Origin: Streptomyces sp. HD | GTDB taxonomy: Bacteria > Actinomycetota > Actinomycetes > Streptomycetales > Streptomycetaceae | DNA: 64,000 nucleotides | Assembly: GCF_028369295.1 (NCBI RefSeq) | Contig: NZ_JAQMYP010000037.1 | Span: 42,510-106,509, forward strand | Reading direction: 5' to 3' | In this document: piece after piece, positions 1-8,869 of the stretch | Layout: each line of letters starts with the position of its first letter | How positions within the stretch are numbered: the stretch's first letter is position 1 | The notes under the pieces: model-generated | Seen by the model: the letters and a program-made list of their open reading frames with translations, nothing else | Databases searched by the model: none | What the model was told of the DNA's origin: nothing | Position numbers and translations under genes: made by a program

Positions 1-2
1 AC

Positions 3-1460
3 CACATCCACAGCGTGTACAGCCACGATGCCAAGTACACGTTCTCCCAGCTGGCCGCCGCGGGCGCCAAGTACGGCCTGGACTGGATGGTGTTCACCGA
101 GCACTCCAACTTCGGGCACGCCAAGTACGGCGCCCGACTGGAGCACGAGGAGATCCTCAGTGCGCGGGCCGAGAACCCGCGCCAGCTGATCTTCCAGGGC
201 CTGGAGTGGTACATCCCGGCCGCCGAGCACTGCACGGTCTTCACGGCGCCCGGCCCGAACGAGGTCGATGTGCTCACGAGGTTCGAGAGCGCCTACGACG
301 GCAAGCTGCTCGGCTACACCGAGGGCGCCGCCGGGGCCGCGGACACCGCCCGCAACGAGGCGCACGCCGTCAAGGCCATCCAGTGGCTGGCCGAACAGCG
401 CCGCACCGGCCAGGTCGACGACGTGCTCGTGCTCGCCAACCACCCGCTGCGCCTGGGCATCGACTCCCCGCACGAGATGCGGGCCTGGCGGGACGCGGCC
501 CCCGAGATCATGATCGGCATGGAGGGCGCGCCCGGCGCCCAGGGCGCGGCGATCCCCGGCTGGCGCGGCGCGACGTCGATGCGCGGCGAGTACGAGAACA
601 AGCCGTCGGCGCAGTCCTGGCCGGGCTACCCGGCGGAGGCGTTCCTGACCTACGGCGGCTTCGACTGGGCGACCGCGACGGTCGGCGGTCTGTGGGACTC
701 GATGCTGGCCGAGGGCAGGCTGTTCTCGATCACCACCAACTCCGACGCCCACCGCATCGTCTTCGACACCTGGAAGAACGGCGACTGGCCGGCCGGGCAG
801 AACTTCGACAACACCGGCAGGCTCCCCGACCCGGTCGACACCACGTCCCCGCAGCCGGGCAGCGACTTCTGGCCGGGCCAGTTCAGCCGGACGCACGTCG
901 GTGTGACCCGGTACGGGTACCGGGCGGTGATGGCGGGCCTGCGCGCGGGCCGGGTCTGGCTCGACCACGGGCATCTGCTGGACGGCCTCGACGTGCGCCT
1001 CAAGCGGGACTGCGACTTCGGCCGGGGCGTCACTTTGGGCGGCAGGCTGCGGGTGCGCAAGGGCGAGAAGCTCACGCTGTACGTGACGGTCACGACCGCG
1101 TCCCGTCCCAACGCCCAGGGAATCGTCCCGGAGTTGGCGCACGTGGACGTCATCCGGGGCGCGGTGCGCGGTCCGGTGGCGGACCGGGACGTCTGGAGGG
1201 CGCCCGACACGAAGGTCGTGCAGACGAGGGACGTGAGCGGCCGCAAGGGGACGTACACCCTGCGCATCCCGCTGACCGCCGGAAGCGAGCCGTTCTACGT
1301 GCGGCTGCGCGGCAGCGACGGCAAGCGGCACGGTGCGGGCTACCTCGGCGCGTCGGTGGACCCGCACGGCCCGATCCCGCACGAGCCCGGGAACGGTGAC
1401 CCGTGGGCGGACACGTGGTTCTACTCGAACCCCGTGTTCGTCGACGTGACAGGCGCCTGA
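3..1460 (+). CDS. PHP-domain metallo-phosphoesterase, 5' end outside the window
   Basis: The frame is open from the first bases of the window, so the true start lies upstream. The first visible residues, HIHS, form the H-x-H metal motif of PHP phosphoesterases. They are followed by FTEHSN, an LANHP segment and NSDAHR, the further metal-ligand motifs of this fold, expected to hold two or three divalent metals. The last 150 residues look like a beta-rich accessory domain ending in DTWFYSNPVFVDV. Streptomyces homologues are often exported with a Tat-type leader, but the leader here would lie outside the window. The substrate cannot be predicted. The gene ends before two strong hairpins and faces a convergent operon. 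Confidence 0.8.
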   Translation, partial: HIHSVYSHDAKYTFSQLAAAGAKYGLDWMVFTEHSNFGHAKYGARLEHEEILSARAENPRQLIFQGLEWYIPAAEHCTVFTAPGPNEVDVLTRFESAYDGKLLGYTEGAAGAADTARNEAHAVKAIQWLAEQRRTGQVDDVLVLANHPLRLGIDSPHEMRAWRDAAPEIMIGMEGAPGAQGAAIPGWRGATSMRGEYENKPSAQSWPGYPAEAFLTYGGFDWATATVGGLWDSMLAEGRLFSITTNSDAHRIVFDTWKNGDWPAGQNFDNTGRLPDPVDTTSPQPGSDFWPGQFSRTHVGVTRYGYRAVMAGLRAGRVWLDHGHLLDGLDVRLKRDCDFGRGVTLGGRLRVRKGEKLTLYVTVTTASRPNAQGIVPELAHVDVIRGAVRGPVADRDVWRAPDTKVVQTRDVSGRKGTYTLRIPLTAGSEPFYVRLRGSDGKRHGAGYLGASVDPHGPIPHEPGNGDPWADTWFYSNPVFVDVTGA

Positions 1461-1557
1461 CGAAGCGTCATCTCCTCATCCTGGCCTGGACAGGGCCTGG
1501 CCAGGGCCTGGCGAGCCGCGCGGACGGCACCCTGCTGTACCGCGGGCTCGCCACCGT

Positions 1558-1637
1558 CTCGCCCGACGGGCAGTGGCTGGCGTCGGGCGAGTGGGGGGGG
1601 GGAGCAGCGAAGACTCCTGGTCTTCCCCGCTCCCCCC
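1558..1637. terminator. Two tandem hairpins between convergent genes
   Basis: Hairpin one has perfect 11 bp arms, CTCGCCCGACG at 1558-1568 and CGTCGGGCGAG at 1581-1591. Hairpin two pairs GGGGGGAGC (1597-1605) with GCTCCCCCC (1629-1637) and encloses GAAGAC/GTCTTC with a 5-nt loop. They sit between the PHP gene (+) and the MaoC gene (-), where a bidirectional terminator is expected. There is no U-tract, as is usual in Streptomyces. Confidence 0.65.
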
Positions 1638-1709
1638 TGCCGCAACGCAGCGTGTGCACGGGCACCTTCGAGACGGCCGTCGACTCCTACGAACAGAGCT
1701 GAGGGCAGG

Positions 1710-2165
1710 TCAGGCGTAGAACCGCGACAGGCTCTGCAGGACGGCGGCGGGCTTTCCGGCGCCGTCGATCTCTATCGTGCCGTCGACGGTGATCTGGACC
1801 CCGCCCGGTACGTCCTCGACCTCCGCCAGCCTTCCGACCAGCCGGATGCGGGAGCCGACCTTGACCGGCGAGGGGAAACGCACCTTGTTCAGGCCGTAGT
1901 TGACCTTGGTGGTGACGCCCTGGACGTCGAGCAGCTCGGTGAACAGGGGGATGAAGAGGGAGAGGGTGAGGTAGCCGTGGGCGATGGGAGCGCCGAAGGG
2001 GCCCTCGCCGGCCTTCTCGGGGTCCACGTGGATCCACTGGTGGTCGCCCGTGGCGTCGGCGAAGGTGTTGATCCGCTCCTGGGTGACCTCGATCCACTCA
2101 CTGGCGCCGAGGTCGCCGCCGGCGAGCTTCTTCAGTTCGTCGAGGCCGTTCACGGTGATGCTCAT
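1710..2165 (-). CDS. MaoC-like (R)-hydratase/dehydratase, hot-dog fold
   Basis: A 151-residue single hot-dog protein. It shows the MaoC/R-hydratase signature around residues 30-65: FADATGDHQWIHVD, then FGAPIAHGYLTLSL, with the catalytic Asp/His pair of the hydratase-2 motif. The family hydrates or dehydrates trans-2-enoyl-CoA thioesters. The ATG at 2165 was chosen because homology begins there; the longer open frame upstream runs through the ligase gene and is arginine/proline-rich shadow. It is the last gene of a four-gene operon, 8 nt after the acyl-CoA ligase, so it probably acts on the CoA ester made by that ligase. Confidence 0.88.
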   Translation of the reverse strand: MSITVNGLDELKKLAGGDLGASEWIEVTQERINTFADATGDHQWIHVDPEKAGEGPFGAPIAHGYLTLSLFIPLFTELLDVQGVTTKVNYGLNKVRFPSPVKVGSRIRLVGRLAEVEDVPGGVQITVDGTIEIDGAGKPAAVLQSLSRFYA

Positions 2166-2173
2166 GCGGTTCC

Positions 2174-3673
2174 TTACTTGCTGCCGTACCGGGTACGGAC
2201 ACGGGACTTGAGGAGTTTCCCGGAGGCCGTGCGCGGGAGTTCGTCCGCGAGGACCACCGACTTGGGGATCTTGTACTTGGCGAGGCGGCCGGAGAGGGAC
2301 GCGAGGATCTCGTCCGGGTCGGGGGTGGTTCCCTCGCGGGGGACGACGACGGCGCGCGGCACCTCGCCCCACTTGTCGTCGGGCACCCCGATCACCGCGC
2401 ACTCGGCGATGTCCGGGTGGGCGAGGAGCAGGTCCTCGATCTCGGCGGGGTAGATGTTCTCGCCGCCGGAGATGATCATGTCCTTGATGCGGTCGACGAT
2501 GTAGATGTAGCCGTCCTCGTCGACACGGGCCGCGTCCCCGCTGCGGAACCAGCCGTCCACGAAGGAGGCGGCCGTCTCCTCGGGCAGCCCCCAGTAGCCG
2601 CGCATCACGCTGGGCCCGCGCACCAGCACCTCACCGTTCTCCCCCGGCACGACCTGGCCGAGGTCGGGTCCGACGACCCGTACGTCGCTGAAGAAGTGCG
2701 GGACGCCGGCCGAGCCCGCCTTGCTGACCGAGTGCTCCCCGTCGAGGAAGAGCACCCCGAGCGCCTCGGTCATGCCGTAGCCCTGCAGGAAGGTCAGACC
2801 GCGGGTCTGGTAGGCCTCGATGAGCGGCGTCGGCACCGGGGCGCCGCCGCAGCTGAGCATGCGCAGACTGGACAGGTCCGCGGCCGCCCAGTGCGGATGG
2901 CGGGCGACCTGTTCGAACATCGCCGGCACCCCGAACATGTAGGTGATCCGGTGCCGTTCGATCAGCTCCAGGGTCCCGCCGGGGTCGAAGGCCTCGACGA
3001 GGACACAGGTGCCGCCCTTGAGCAGTACGGGCAGGGTGAGCACGGTGAGGCCCGCGATGTGGAACAGCGGGGCCGAGACCAGGGCCCGCTCGTCGGCGTG
3101 GAGGTCCTTGTCGATCAGGAAGTTGACGGCGTTCCAGGTGGCGTTGGCATGCGTCAGCATCGCGCCCTTGGGGCGGCCCGTCGTCCCGGAGGTGTACAGG
3201 ATGAGGCAGGTGTCGTCGGCCGCGACGGGCTCGTCGATCGGCTCGTCCACGGCGCCCGCGACCGCGTCGTCGTACTCGGCGCCGACCTCCAGATACGTAC
3301 GGACGTCGGTGTGGCCCGGCAGCCCGGCGACGAGTCCCGCGTGCGAGGGGCCGTAGACGAGGGCCTTGGCGCCGGAGTCGGCGAGCTGGTAGGCGATCTC
3401 GGGCCCGGCGAGGCGGGTGTTGAGCGGGACGAAGACCGCGCCGAGCGTGCCGGCCGCGAACAGGGTCTCCAGGAAGGAGGGGTGGTTCGGGCCGAGGTAG
3501 GCGATGCGGTCGCCGCGCCGGACGCCGCGCTCGCGCAGGGCGTGTGCGAGGCGGGTGGTGCGGTCGTACAGCGTGGCGTAGTCGACGGACGTCCCGCCGT
3601 GGATCAGGGCCGTGCGATGCGGGGTCTTGCGGGCCCGGCGTGCGGGCCACGACCCCAGTCCCTCGTTGCGCAT
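2174..3673 (-). CDS. Acyl-CoA synthetase, AMP-forming (ANL superfamily)
   Basis: 499 residues, normal for a fatty-acid or aromatic-acid CoA ligase. The P-loop LILYTSGTTGRPKG lies near residue 155, the adenylate motif GYGMTE near 300, the hinge SGDAARVDEDGYIYIVDR near 380 and the C-terminal catalytic lysine in LPRTASGK near 485. It activates a carboxylic acid with ATP to an acyl-AMP and then to the CoA thioester in the cytoplasm. Position between an amidohydrolase and a MaoC hydratase fits a degradation pathway for a cyclic or branched acid. The exact substrate is not readable from sequence. Confidence 0.92.
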   Translation of the reverse strand: MRNEGLGSWPARRARKTPHRTALIHGGTSVDYATLYDRTTRLAHALRERGVRRGDRIAYLGPNHPSFLETLFAAGTLGAVFVPLNTRLAGPEIAYQLADSGAKALVYGPSHAGLVAGLPGHTDVRTYLEVGAEYDDAVAGAVDEPIDEPVAADDTCLILYTSGTTGRPKGAMLTHANATWNAVNFLIDKDLHADERALVSAPLFHIAGLTVLTLPVLLKGGTCVLVEAFDPGGTLELIERHRITYMFGVPAMFEQVARHPHWAAADLSSLRMLSCGGAPVPTPLIEAYQTRGLTFLQGYGMTEALGVLFLDGEHSVSKAGSAGVPHFFSDVRVVGPDLGQVVPGENGEVLVRGPSVMRGYWGLPEETAASFVDGWFRSGDAARVDEDGYIYIVDRIKDMIISGGENIYPAEIEDLLLAHPDIAECAVIGVPDDKWGEVPRAVVVPREGTTPDPDEILASLSGRLAKYKIPKSVVLADELPRTASGKLLKSRVRTRYGSK

Positions 3674-3683
3674 GTCACGCCCC

Positions 3684-4571
3684 TTACGGTTTCGTCAGCC
3701 CGAGCAGCCGGGCGGCGTTCTCCTTGAGGATCTTCGGCCTGACCTCGTCCTTGATCGACAGCTTCGCGAAGTCGGCGAGCCAGCGGTCGGGGGTGAGGAC
3801 GGGGAAGTCGGAGCCGAAGAGGACCTTGTCCTTGAGCAGGGTGTTCGCGTACTGCACCAGCTGGGGCGGGAAGTACTTCGGCGACCAACCGGAGAGGTCG
3901 ATGTGCACGCCGGGCTTGTGCGTGGCGACGGCGAGGGCCTCGTCCTGCCAGGGGAAGGACGGGTGCGCCAGGATGATCTTCAGATGCGGGAAGTCGGCCG
4001 CCACGTCGTCCACGTGCAGGGGGTTGGAGTACTTCAGGCGGATCCCGCCGCCTCCCGGCACTCCCGCCCCGATACCCGTCTGACCGGTGTGGAACAGGGC
4101 GATGGTGCCGGTCTCCTCGATCACCTCGTAGAGGTCGTACGCCACCGAGCGGTCGTTGGGGAAGAAGCCCTGGATGCTGGGGTGGAACTTGAAGCCCTTC
4201 ACCCCGTACTCCTCGACCAGGCGCCGGGCCTGCTTCACTCCCGCCCGGCCGCGGAAGGGGTCGATGGACGCGAAGGGGATGAGGACGTCCGCGTTGGCGG
4301 CGGCCGCCTCGGCGACCTCCTCGTTGGGGACCGGGGGTGTACCGGTCGCGGACTCGGCGTCGACCGTGAAGATCACGGCGGCCATCTTCCGTTCGCGGTA
4401 GTGCGCAGCGGTCTCCTCCAAAGTCGGCTTCCGCTTGCCCTCGACCTTGAAGTAGGCGGAGGAGGCGTCGTGCAGATCGTCGTCCAGGGAGGAGTGGCCC
4501 TTGGAGGAGACCTCCGCGTGGGTGTGGACGTCGATCGCGACGAGTTCGTCGAGGTTCAGCGAGGGGGCCAT
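3684..4571 (-). CDS. Amidohydrolase-2 family metal-dependent hydrolase/decarboxylase
   Basis: A 295-residue TIM-barrel amidohydrolase. Metal motifs are IDVHTHAE (H-x-H, near residue 14), GFKFHPSIQGF, ALFHTGQTG, ILAHPSFPW and the terminal LFGSDFPV with the catalytic Asp. This subgroup (COG2159) includes ACMSD-like and gamma-resorcylate-like nonoxidative decarboxylases as well as hydrolases. The ATG at 4571 overlaps the TGA of the upstream SDR by one base, so the two are translationally coupled. The neighbouring CoA ligase and hydratase suggest ring-cleavage or decarboxylation chemistry, but this is inference. Confidence 0.85.
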   Translation of the reverse strand: MAPSLNLDELVAIDVHTHAEVSSKGHSSLDDDLHDASSAYFKVEGKRKPTLEETAAHYRERKMAAVIFTVDAESATGTPPVPNEEVAEAAAANADVLIPFASIDPFRGRAGVKQARRLVEEYGVKGFKFHPSIQGFFPNDRSVAYDLYEVIEETGTIALFHTGQTGIGAGVPGGGGIRLKYSNPLHVDDVAADFPHLKIILAHPSFPWQDEALAVATHKPGVHIDLSGWSPKYFPPQLVQYANTLLKDKVLFGSDFPVLTPDRWLADFAKLSIKDEVRPKILKENAARLLGLTKP

Positions 4572-5488
4572 CACGCCTCCGGGAACTTGGGCGCCGGAAC
4601 GCCTACCGACTGGAGTTCGGCGCCGACCGAGGTGGGCCAGACGTCCGCCAGCGCCTCGGGGCTCCAGCCGCCGTCCGCGAACGCCGCCGCGATCTCCTGC
4701 GGATGCGACCAGAGTGCCACCTTGTCGCCGCCGATGCCGATGGCCTGACCGGTGATGCCCCGGGCCGCCTCGGAGGCGAGGAACGGCACGAGGGCCGCGC
4801 AGTCCTCGGGGGTGCCGAAGCCCTCTCCCTTGCGCAGGAAGTCGGGCAGCGGCTCGCCGTTCTTCATGGCCTCGATGTGCGGGGCGAAGGCGGGGATGGT
4901 CTCGGTCATGGCGGTCGCGGCGACCGGCACGATCGCGTTGACGGTGATGTTCGCGCGGCCGAGCTCCATCGACCAGGTGCGGGCGAAGGCGGCGATGCCT
5001 GCCTTGGCGGCGGAGTAGTTCGTCTGCCCGAAGTTGCCGCGCTGCCCGGCCGGCGAGCCGACCAGGATCAGGGTGCCGCCCTCGCCCTGCTCGCGCATCC
5101 GGACGGCGGCGGCGCGGGCGCAGGTGAAGGTGCCCTTGAGGTGGGTGGCGATCACCGCGTCGAAGTCGTCGTCGGTCATCTTCCACAGCACCTTGTCGCG
5201 CAGGATGCCGGCGTTGGTGACCAGGACGTCGAGCCGCCCGAACTCCTCGACCGCGCGGTTCACCAGCCGGTCCGCGGCCTCGGTGGTGCCGACCGGGACG
5301 ACCTCGGCGACGGCCGTGCCGCCCGCCTCGGCGATGGACTTCACGGCCGCCTCGGCCACGGCCTCGTCGACGTCGTTGACGACCACGGAGGCGCCGTGGG
5401 CGGCCAGGGCGTGCGCGTAGGCGAGGCCGAGGCCCCGGCCGCTGCCGGTGACGACGGCGGCCTTGCCGGTGAGATCGATGCTGGGCAC
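4571..5488 (-). CDS. Short-chain dehydrogenase/reductase (SDR)
   Basis: 305 residues with a Rossmann fold. The TGSGRGLG cofactor motif is near residue 15, NAG near 93 and the catalytic YSAAK near 157, with a Ser upstream in LVGSPAG. Asp at the end of beta-2 (VVVNDVDE) suggests a preference for NAD over NADP. The C-terminus is about 50 residues longer than a minimal SDR, resembling the dehydrogenase part of multifunctional beta-oxidation enzymes. The GTG start at 5488 has GAAGGGA upstream. It is the first gene of the operon and is divergent from the MarR regulator, so it probably oxidises a 3-hydroxyacyl intermediate. Confidence 0.88.
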   Translation of the reverse strand: MPSIDLTGKAAVVTGSGRGLGLAYAHALAAHGASVVVNDVDEAVAEAAVKSIAEAGGTAVAEVVPVGTTEAADRLVNRAVEEFGRLDVLVTNAGILRDKVLWKMTDDDFDAVIATHLKGTFTCARAAAVRMREQGEGGTLILVGSPAGQRGNFGQTNYSAAKAGIAAFARTWSMELGRANITVNAIVPVAATAMTETIPAFAPHIEAMKNGEPLPDFLRKGEGFGTPEDCAALVPFLASEAARGITGQAIGIGGDKVALWSHPQEIAAAFADGGWSPEALADVWPTSVGAELQSVGVPAPKFPEA

Positions 5489-5543
5489 GGGCGGGTCCCT
5501 TCACATGGGGGGGCGGATCACATGGGGGGTCGGACTGGGTGCG

Positions 5544-5585
5544 ACTTCGAGATCGAAGTTAAGAGCAATAATTGTCGACGTCAAT
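5544..5585. promoter_or_regulatory. Clustered dyads between SDR operon and MarR gene (candidate operator)
   Basis: Three dyads lie within 42 bp in the AT-richer divergent intergenic region: ACTTCGA-GA-TCGAAGT (5544-5559, perfect 7 bp arms), CAATAATTG (5566-5574, perfect) and ATTGTCGACGTCAAT (5571-5585, 6 of 7 pairs). MarR proteins typically bind 15-20 bp palindromes next to their own gene, so this is the likely switch for both operons. A direct repeat of CACATGGGGGG (around 5503 and 5519) also lies in the SDR leader. Confidence 0.6.
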
Positions 5586-5611
5586 AGTTGTTGGAGACCC
5601 GAAGGTGCGTC

Positions 5612-6148
5612 ATGCTGGAATCACCGGAGCGCACCACCCCGCAGAGAACCGAGACCAGGGAGTCCGCCATCACCGGCCAGCACACGAAGAACCCGAACCC
5701 GATCGACGCGGACGAGCCGTGGATGCGGGGCCTGCACGCGGACACCGGCTATCTGCTGTACCGCCTCGGCCTGCGCTCGGGTCAGTTGTTCAACACCTTC
5801 CTGCAGGAGTCGGGGCTGCGGCTGCGCCACTACGCGGTGCTGCGCTTCCTCGCCGGCTCCGAGGGCGCCCTGCAGCGCGAGCTCAGCGCCCGGCTCGGCT
5901 ATGACCCGAGCGCGATCGTCGGCCTGGTCGACGACCTGGAGAAGCAGGGTTTCGCCGAGCGCCGCCCCTCCCCCGACGACCGCCGCAGCCGGATCGTCGT
6001 CCTGACCGAGGACGGCAGTGCCTTTCTGCGCGACACCGACGAGGCGGGCCTGCGCGTGACGAACGACCTGCTGGGCCCGCTCGACGCGGCCGAGCGGCAG
6101 ACGCTGCACACGCTGCTGCTGCGGATCGCGGAGGACGGGCTCGGCTGA
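5612..6148 (+). CDS. MarR-family transcriptional regulator
   Basis: 178 residues from the ATG at 5612, which has GAAGGTG as ribosome site; a TTG eight codons upstream is less likely. The winged helix-turn-helix covers residues 60-130: the recognition helix region YDPSAIVGLVDDLEKQGF is followed by the wing RRPSPDDRRSRIVVLT, where D-x-R is the classic MarR wing. Family members are usually repressors released by a small aromatic or acyl ligand. The gene is divergent from the SDR-amidohydrolase-ligase-hydratase operon across clustered dyads, so that operon is the obvious target. Confidence 0.9.
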   Translation: MLESPERTTPQRTETRESAITGQHTKNPNPIDADEPWMRGLHADTGYLLYRLGLRSGQLFNTFLQESGLRLRHYAVLRFLAGSEGALQRELSARLGYDPSAIVGLVDDLEKQGFAERRPSPDDRRSRIVVLTEDGSAFLRDTDEAGLRVTNDLLGPLDAAERQTLHTLLLRIAEDGLG

Positions 6149-6155
6149 GGACGCC

Positions 6156-6911
6156 ATGACCACCCGCTCCGCGCCCGAACGGCTGCTGTCCGTGCTCGGG
6201 GCCTTCGACCTCGCCCATCCGTCGCTCAGCCTGACGGACATCGGCCGGCGCGCCGGGCTGAGCCTGAGCACCGCGCACCGTCTGGTGGCCGCCCTGACGG
6301 AGTGGGGCGCCCTGGAACGGGACGACTCCGGCCTCTACCACGTCGGGCTACGGCTGTGGGAGCTCGCGGCGCTGGCCCCGCGCGGGCTCGCCCTGCGGCA
6401 GGTCGCGCTGCCGTATCTGGAGGACCTGTACGAAGCGACGCACGAAAACGTGCAGTTGGCGGTACAGGACGGGCCCGAGGTCGTCTACATCGAGTGGCTG
6501 TCGGGACGCTCGGCGGTCGGCGTGCACATCCGCGTCGGCGCGCGCTGGCCCCTGCACGCCACCGGGGTCGGGCTCGCGCTGCTCGCACACAGCGCCCCCG
6601 ACGCCCAGGAGGAGTACTGCGCCAGACCGCTCGCCTCCTTCACGCCGTACACAGTCACCGACCCGGCCCGGCTGCGCCGCATGCTGGCCGAGGTGCGCCG
6701 CACCGGGGTCGCGGTGAGCAGCCGCCAGGTCACCGACGACGCACTGTCGGTCGCCGCCCCGGTGCGCGGGCCGGGCGGGGCGGTCGTCGCCGCCGTATCC
6801 GTGGTCGTGCCGCAGGCCGATGCGCAGGTGCCGGTGCTGGTGCCGGCGGTGAGGCTGGCGGCGCGGGGGATTTCGCGGGGGCTGGGGTGGCAGCCGGAGA
6901 CGCGGACCTAG
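6156..6911 (+). CDS. IclR-family transcriptional regulator
   Basis: 251 residues. The N-terminal winged helix (residues 5-65) contains LTDIGRRAGLSLSTAHRLVAAL, and the C-terminal IclR effector domain (75-245) contains NVQLAVQDGPEVVYIEWL and TPYTVTDPARLRRMLAEVRRTG. The gene starts 7 nt after the MarR stop with GAGGA in front, so the two regulators are co-transcribed. IclR proteins often control catabolism of aromatic and other carbon sources, in keeping with the divergent acyl-CoA operon. A MarR-IclR pair suggests two-signal control. Confidence 0.9.
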   Translation: MTTRSAPERLLSVLGAFDLAHPSLSLTDIGRRAGLSLSTAHRLVAALTEWGALERDDSGLYHVGLRLWELAALAPRGLALRQVALPYLEDLYEATHENVQLAVQDGPEVVYIEWLSGRSAVGVHIRVGARWPLHATGVGLALLAHSAPDAQEEYCARPLASFTPYTVTDPARLRRMLAEVRRTGVAVSSRQVTDDALSVAAPVRGPGGAVVAAVSVVVPQADAQVPVLVPAVRLAARGISRGLGWQPETRT

Positions 6912-7010
6912 GGGATCGTTGCTGCGGGCCGCGGATATCCCTCTCGTCGGTGAGGACGGGCGTGAGGTGGCTCGCGATACTGAAAGGGCCCTTGCCCCGA
7001 GGAGCCGCCC

Positions 7011-8204
7011 GTGTCCGCTCGTTCCTGGATCTCCCCCGTAGCCGAGCGCCTGCGCACGACCAACCCGTACGTCGTCGACTCGGCGCTCGCCGCGCTGGTG
7101 CTGTTCGCCGTCTCGCTCCAGTGGATCTTCCCCGACGAGGGCGACGACCGCCTGACCTGGCAGGGCTGGCTGATCGGCGCCGCGACGGCACTGCCGCTGC
7201 TGTGGCGGCGCAAGGCCCCCTTCGTGACCGCGTGCGCGGTGTCGGTGGCCACCCCGGCCCAGGCGGTCTACCACGCGCCGCCACCCGACGTGATGTACGG
7301 CGGCATGGTCGCCCTGTACACGATCGCCACCCTCGGCAAGCCCTGGCAGCGGCGCGCGATGCTGGCCGGCTGGCTGGCCGGGGTCTCCCTCACGATGATG
7401 CACAAGGAGGACCCGCAGCCCTTCGAGTACGCCTTCCAGCTGCTCAGCGTGGTCTGCGCGTACGGCTTCGGCGTGCTCGCCCGGGTGCAGCGGGCCTACA
7501 CCGCCGAACTGGAGGACCGGGCCCGGCGCCTGGAACGGGAGCGGGCCGCCGACACCGCGCGGGCCATCGCGCAGGAGCGCTCCCGGATCGCCCGGGACAT
7601 GCACGACATCCTCGCGCACGCGGTGAGCCTGATGGTGGTGCAGGCCGAGGCCGGTCCGGTGGTGGTGCGCAGCGACCCGGCGCGCGCGGAGGCCTCCTTC
7701 GACGCGATCGCGGCGGCCGGGCGGGACGCGATGGCGCAGCTGCGCCGGATCCTCGGCGTGCTCAAGGAGCCGCAGGCGGGCGACGGTTCCCGGCGGTTGC
7801 CGCAGCCGGGCGTGGCCGAGCTGCCCGGCCTGGTCCGCCAGGTCGGCGAGTCCACCGGTCTGCACGTGGAGCTGCACACTTCCGGCACACCCCGCCCGCT
7901 GCCCCCGGACACCGAGGTCGCCGTCTTCCGTGTGGTCCAGGAGTCCCTCACCAACACCGTCAAGCACGCGCACGCCACCTCCGCTACCGTCGAACTCGAC
8001 TGGACGGAAGGCGAGTTGACAGTGACGGTGACCGATGACGGACGGGGGCCGGTGACCGGCCAGGGCGGGCACGGGCTGATCGGCATCCGGGAGCGGGCCG
8101 CCGCGTGCGGGGGCAGCGCGCAGGCAGGGCGCGGACCGGAGGGCGGCTTCCGGGTGGTCGTACGGCTGCCCGCGGCCGTCGACCGGGAGGCGGCCCTGGG
8201 ATGA
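7011..8204 (+). CDS. Sensor histidine kinase (HisKA_3/NarL-type)
   Basis: 397 residues with a GTG start. Four hydrophobic segments cover roughly residues 15-155 with very short loops, so the sensor appears to be embedded in the membrane. A helical linker leads to the HisKA_3 dimerisation box with phospho-acceptor His198 in ARDMHDILAH. The HATPase domain has the N-box VVQESLTNTVKHAHA and the G-box DDGRGP...GGHGLIGIRERA. It overlaps the response regulator gene by ATGA. In Streptomyces such pairs often control envelope stress or export functions. The MMPL exporter downstream is a candidate target, but a mobile element lies between. Confidence 0.93.
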   Translation: MSARSWISPVAERLRTTNPYVVDSALAALVLFAVSLQWIFPDEGDDRLTWQGWLIGAATALPLLWRRKAPFVTACAVSVATPAQAVYHAPPPDVMYGGMVALYTIATLGKPWQRRAMLAGWLAGVSLTMMHKEDPQPFEYAFQLLSVVCAYGFGVLARVQRAYTAELEDRARRLERERAADTARAIAQERSRIARDMHDILAHAVSLMVVQAEAGPVVVRSDPARAEASFDAIAAAGRDAMAQLRRILGVLKEPQAGDGSRRLPQPGVAELPGLVRQVGESTGLHVELHTSGTPRPLPPDTEVAVFRVVQESLTNTVKHAHATSATVELDWTEGELTVTVTDDGRGPVTGQGGHGLIGIRERAAACGGSAQAGRGPEGGFRVVVRLPAAVDREAALG

Positions 8205-8869
8205 GCATCCGGGTGGTCGTCGCCGACGACCAGGAACTGGTGCGGGCCGGGTTCAGCATGATCCTGGAGGCGCAGCCGGACATCGAGGTGGTCGCCGAGG
8301 CCGGGGACGGGGCCGAGGCGGTCGCGGCGGTGCAGCGGCACACGCCCGACGTGCTGCTCCTCGACATCCGGATGCCGGTCATGGACGGCCTGGACGCGGC
8401 ACGGCGGGTGTGCGGGCAGTCGAGCTGCAAGGTGGTCATGCTGACCACGTTCGACCTGGACGAGTACGTGTACGAGGCGCTGTGCGCCGGAGCCAGCGGT
8501 TTCCTGCTGAAGGACGTGCGGCGCGACGACCTGGTGCACGCCGTACGGGTCGTCGCGGCCGGGGACTCCCTGCTCGCGCCGACGGTGACTCGGCGACTGG
8601 TCGCGGACCTCGTGCGGCGCCGCCGTCAGGAGGCCGCGGCCGAGGTCACCCCGCAGCGGCTGGACGTGCTGACGGCACGCGAGGTGGAGACGCTGCGGCT
8701 GCTGGCGCGCGGGCTGTCCAACGCGGAGATCGCCACGACCCTGTTCGTCAGCGAGCACACGGTGAAGACCCATGTCAGCAACGTGCTGAGCAAGCTCGCT
8801 CTGAGGGACCGGGTGCAGGCGGTGATCTGCGCCTACGAGAGCGGGCTCGTGACTCCCGGATCCCCCTAA
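8201..8869 (+). CDS. LuxR/NarL-family response regulator
   Basis: 222 residues. The receiver domain (4-120) has the acidic pair ADDQ, phospho-acceptor Asp55 in LLLDIRMP, Thr in MLTTFD and Lys in FLLKD. The LuxR-type helix-turn-helix (about 155-215) reads LTAREVETLRLLARGLSN followed by VSEHTVKTHVSNVLSKL. The ATG at 8201 overlaps the kinase stop, so the two are translationally coupled; a longer open frame upstream is only kinase sequence read out of frame. It should be phosphorylated by the adjacent kinase. The stop codon is directly abutted by the MITE-like element. Confidence 0.93.
   Translation: MSIRVVVADDQELVRAGFSMILEAQPDIEVVAEAGDGAEAVAAVQRHTPDVLLLDIRMPVMDGLDAARRVCGQSSCKVVMLTTFDLDEYVYEALCAGASGFLLKDVRRDDLVHAVRVVAAGDSLLAPTVTRRLVADLVRRRRQEAAAEVTPQRLDVLTAREVETLRLLARGLSNAEIATTLFVSEHTVKTHVSNVLSKLALRDRVQAVICAYESGLVTPGSP

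Noticed and set aside
206..1399. Long Arg/Pro/Gly-rich open frames on alternative frames, for example 206-1399, 6302-8038, 9110-10582 and 30474-32192
   Set aside because: They shadow well-supported genes in the other frames of very GC-rich DNA, with low-complexity composition and no family motifs.
1403..1702. Plus-strand 99-residue frame with a protein-like stretch (LLYRGLATVSPDGQWLASGEW)
   Set aside because: It overlaps the PHP gene end, runs through two strong hairpins and has no start signal. It may be decayed coding sequence but cannot be supported as a gene.
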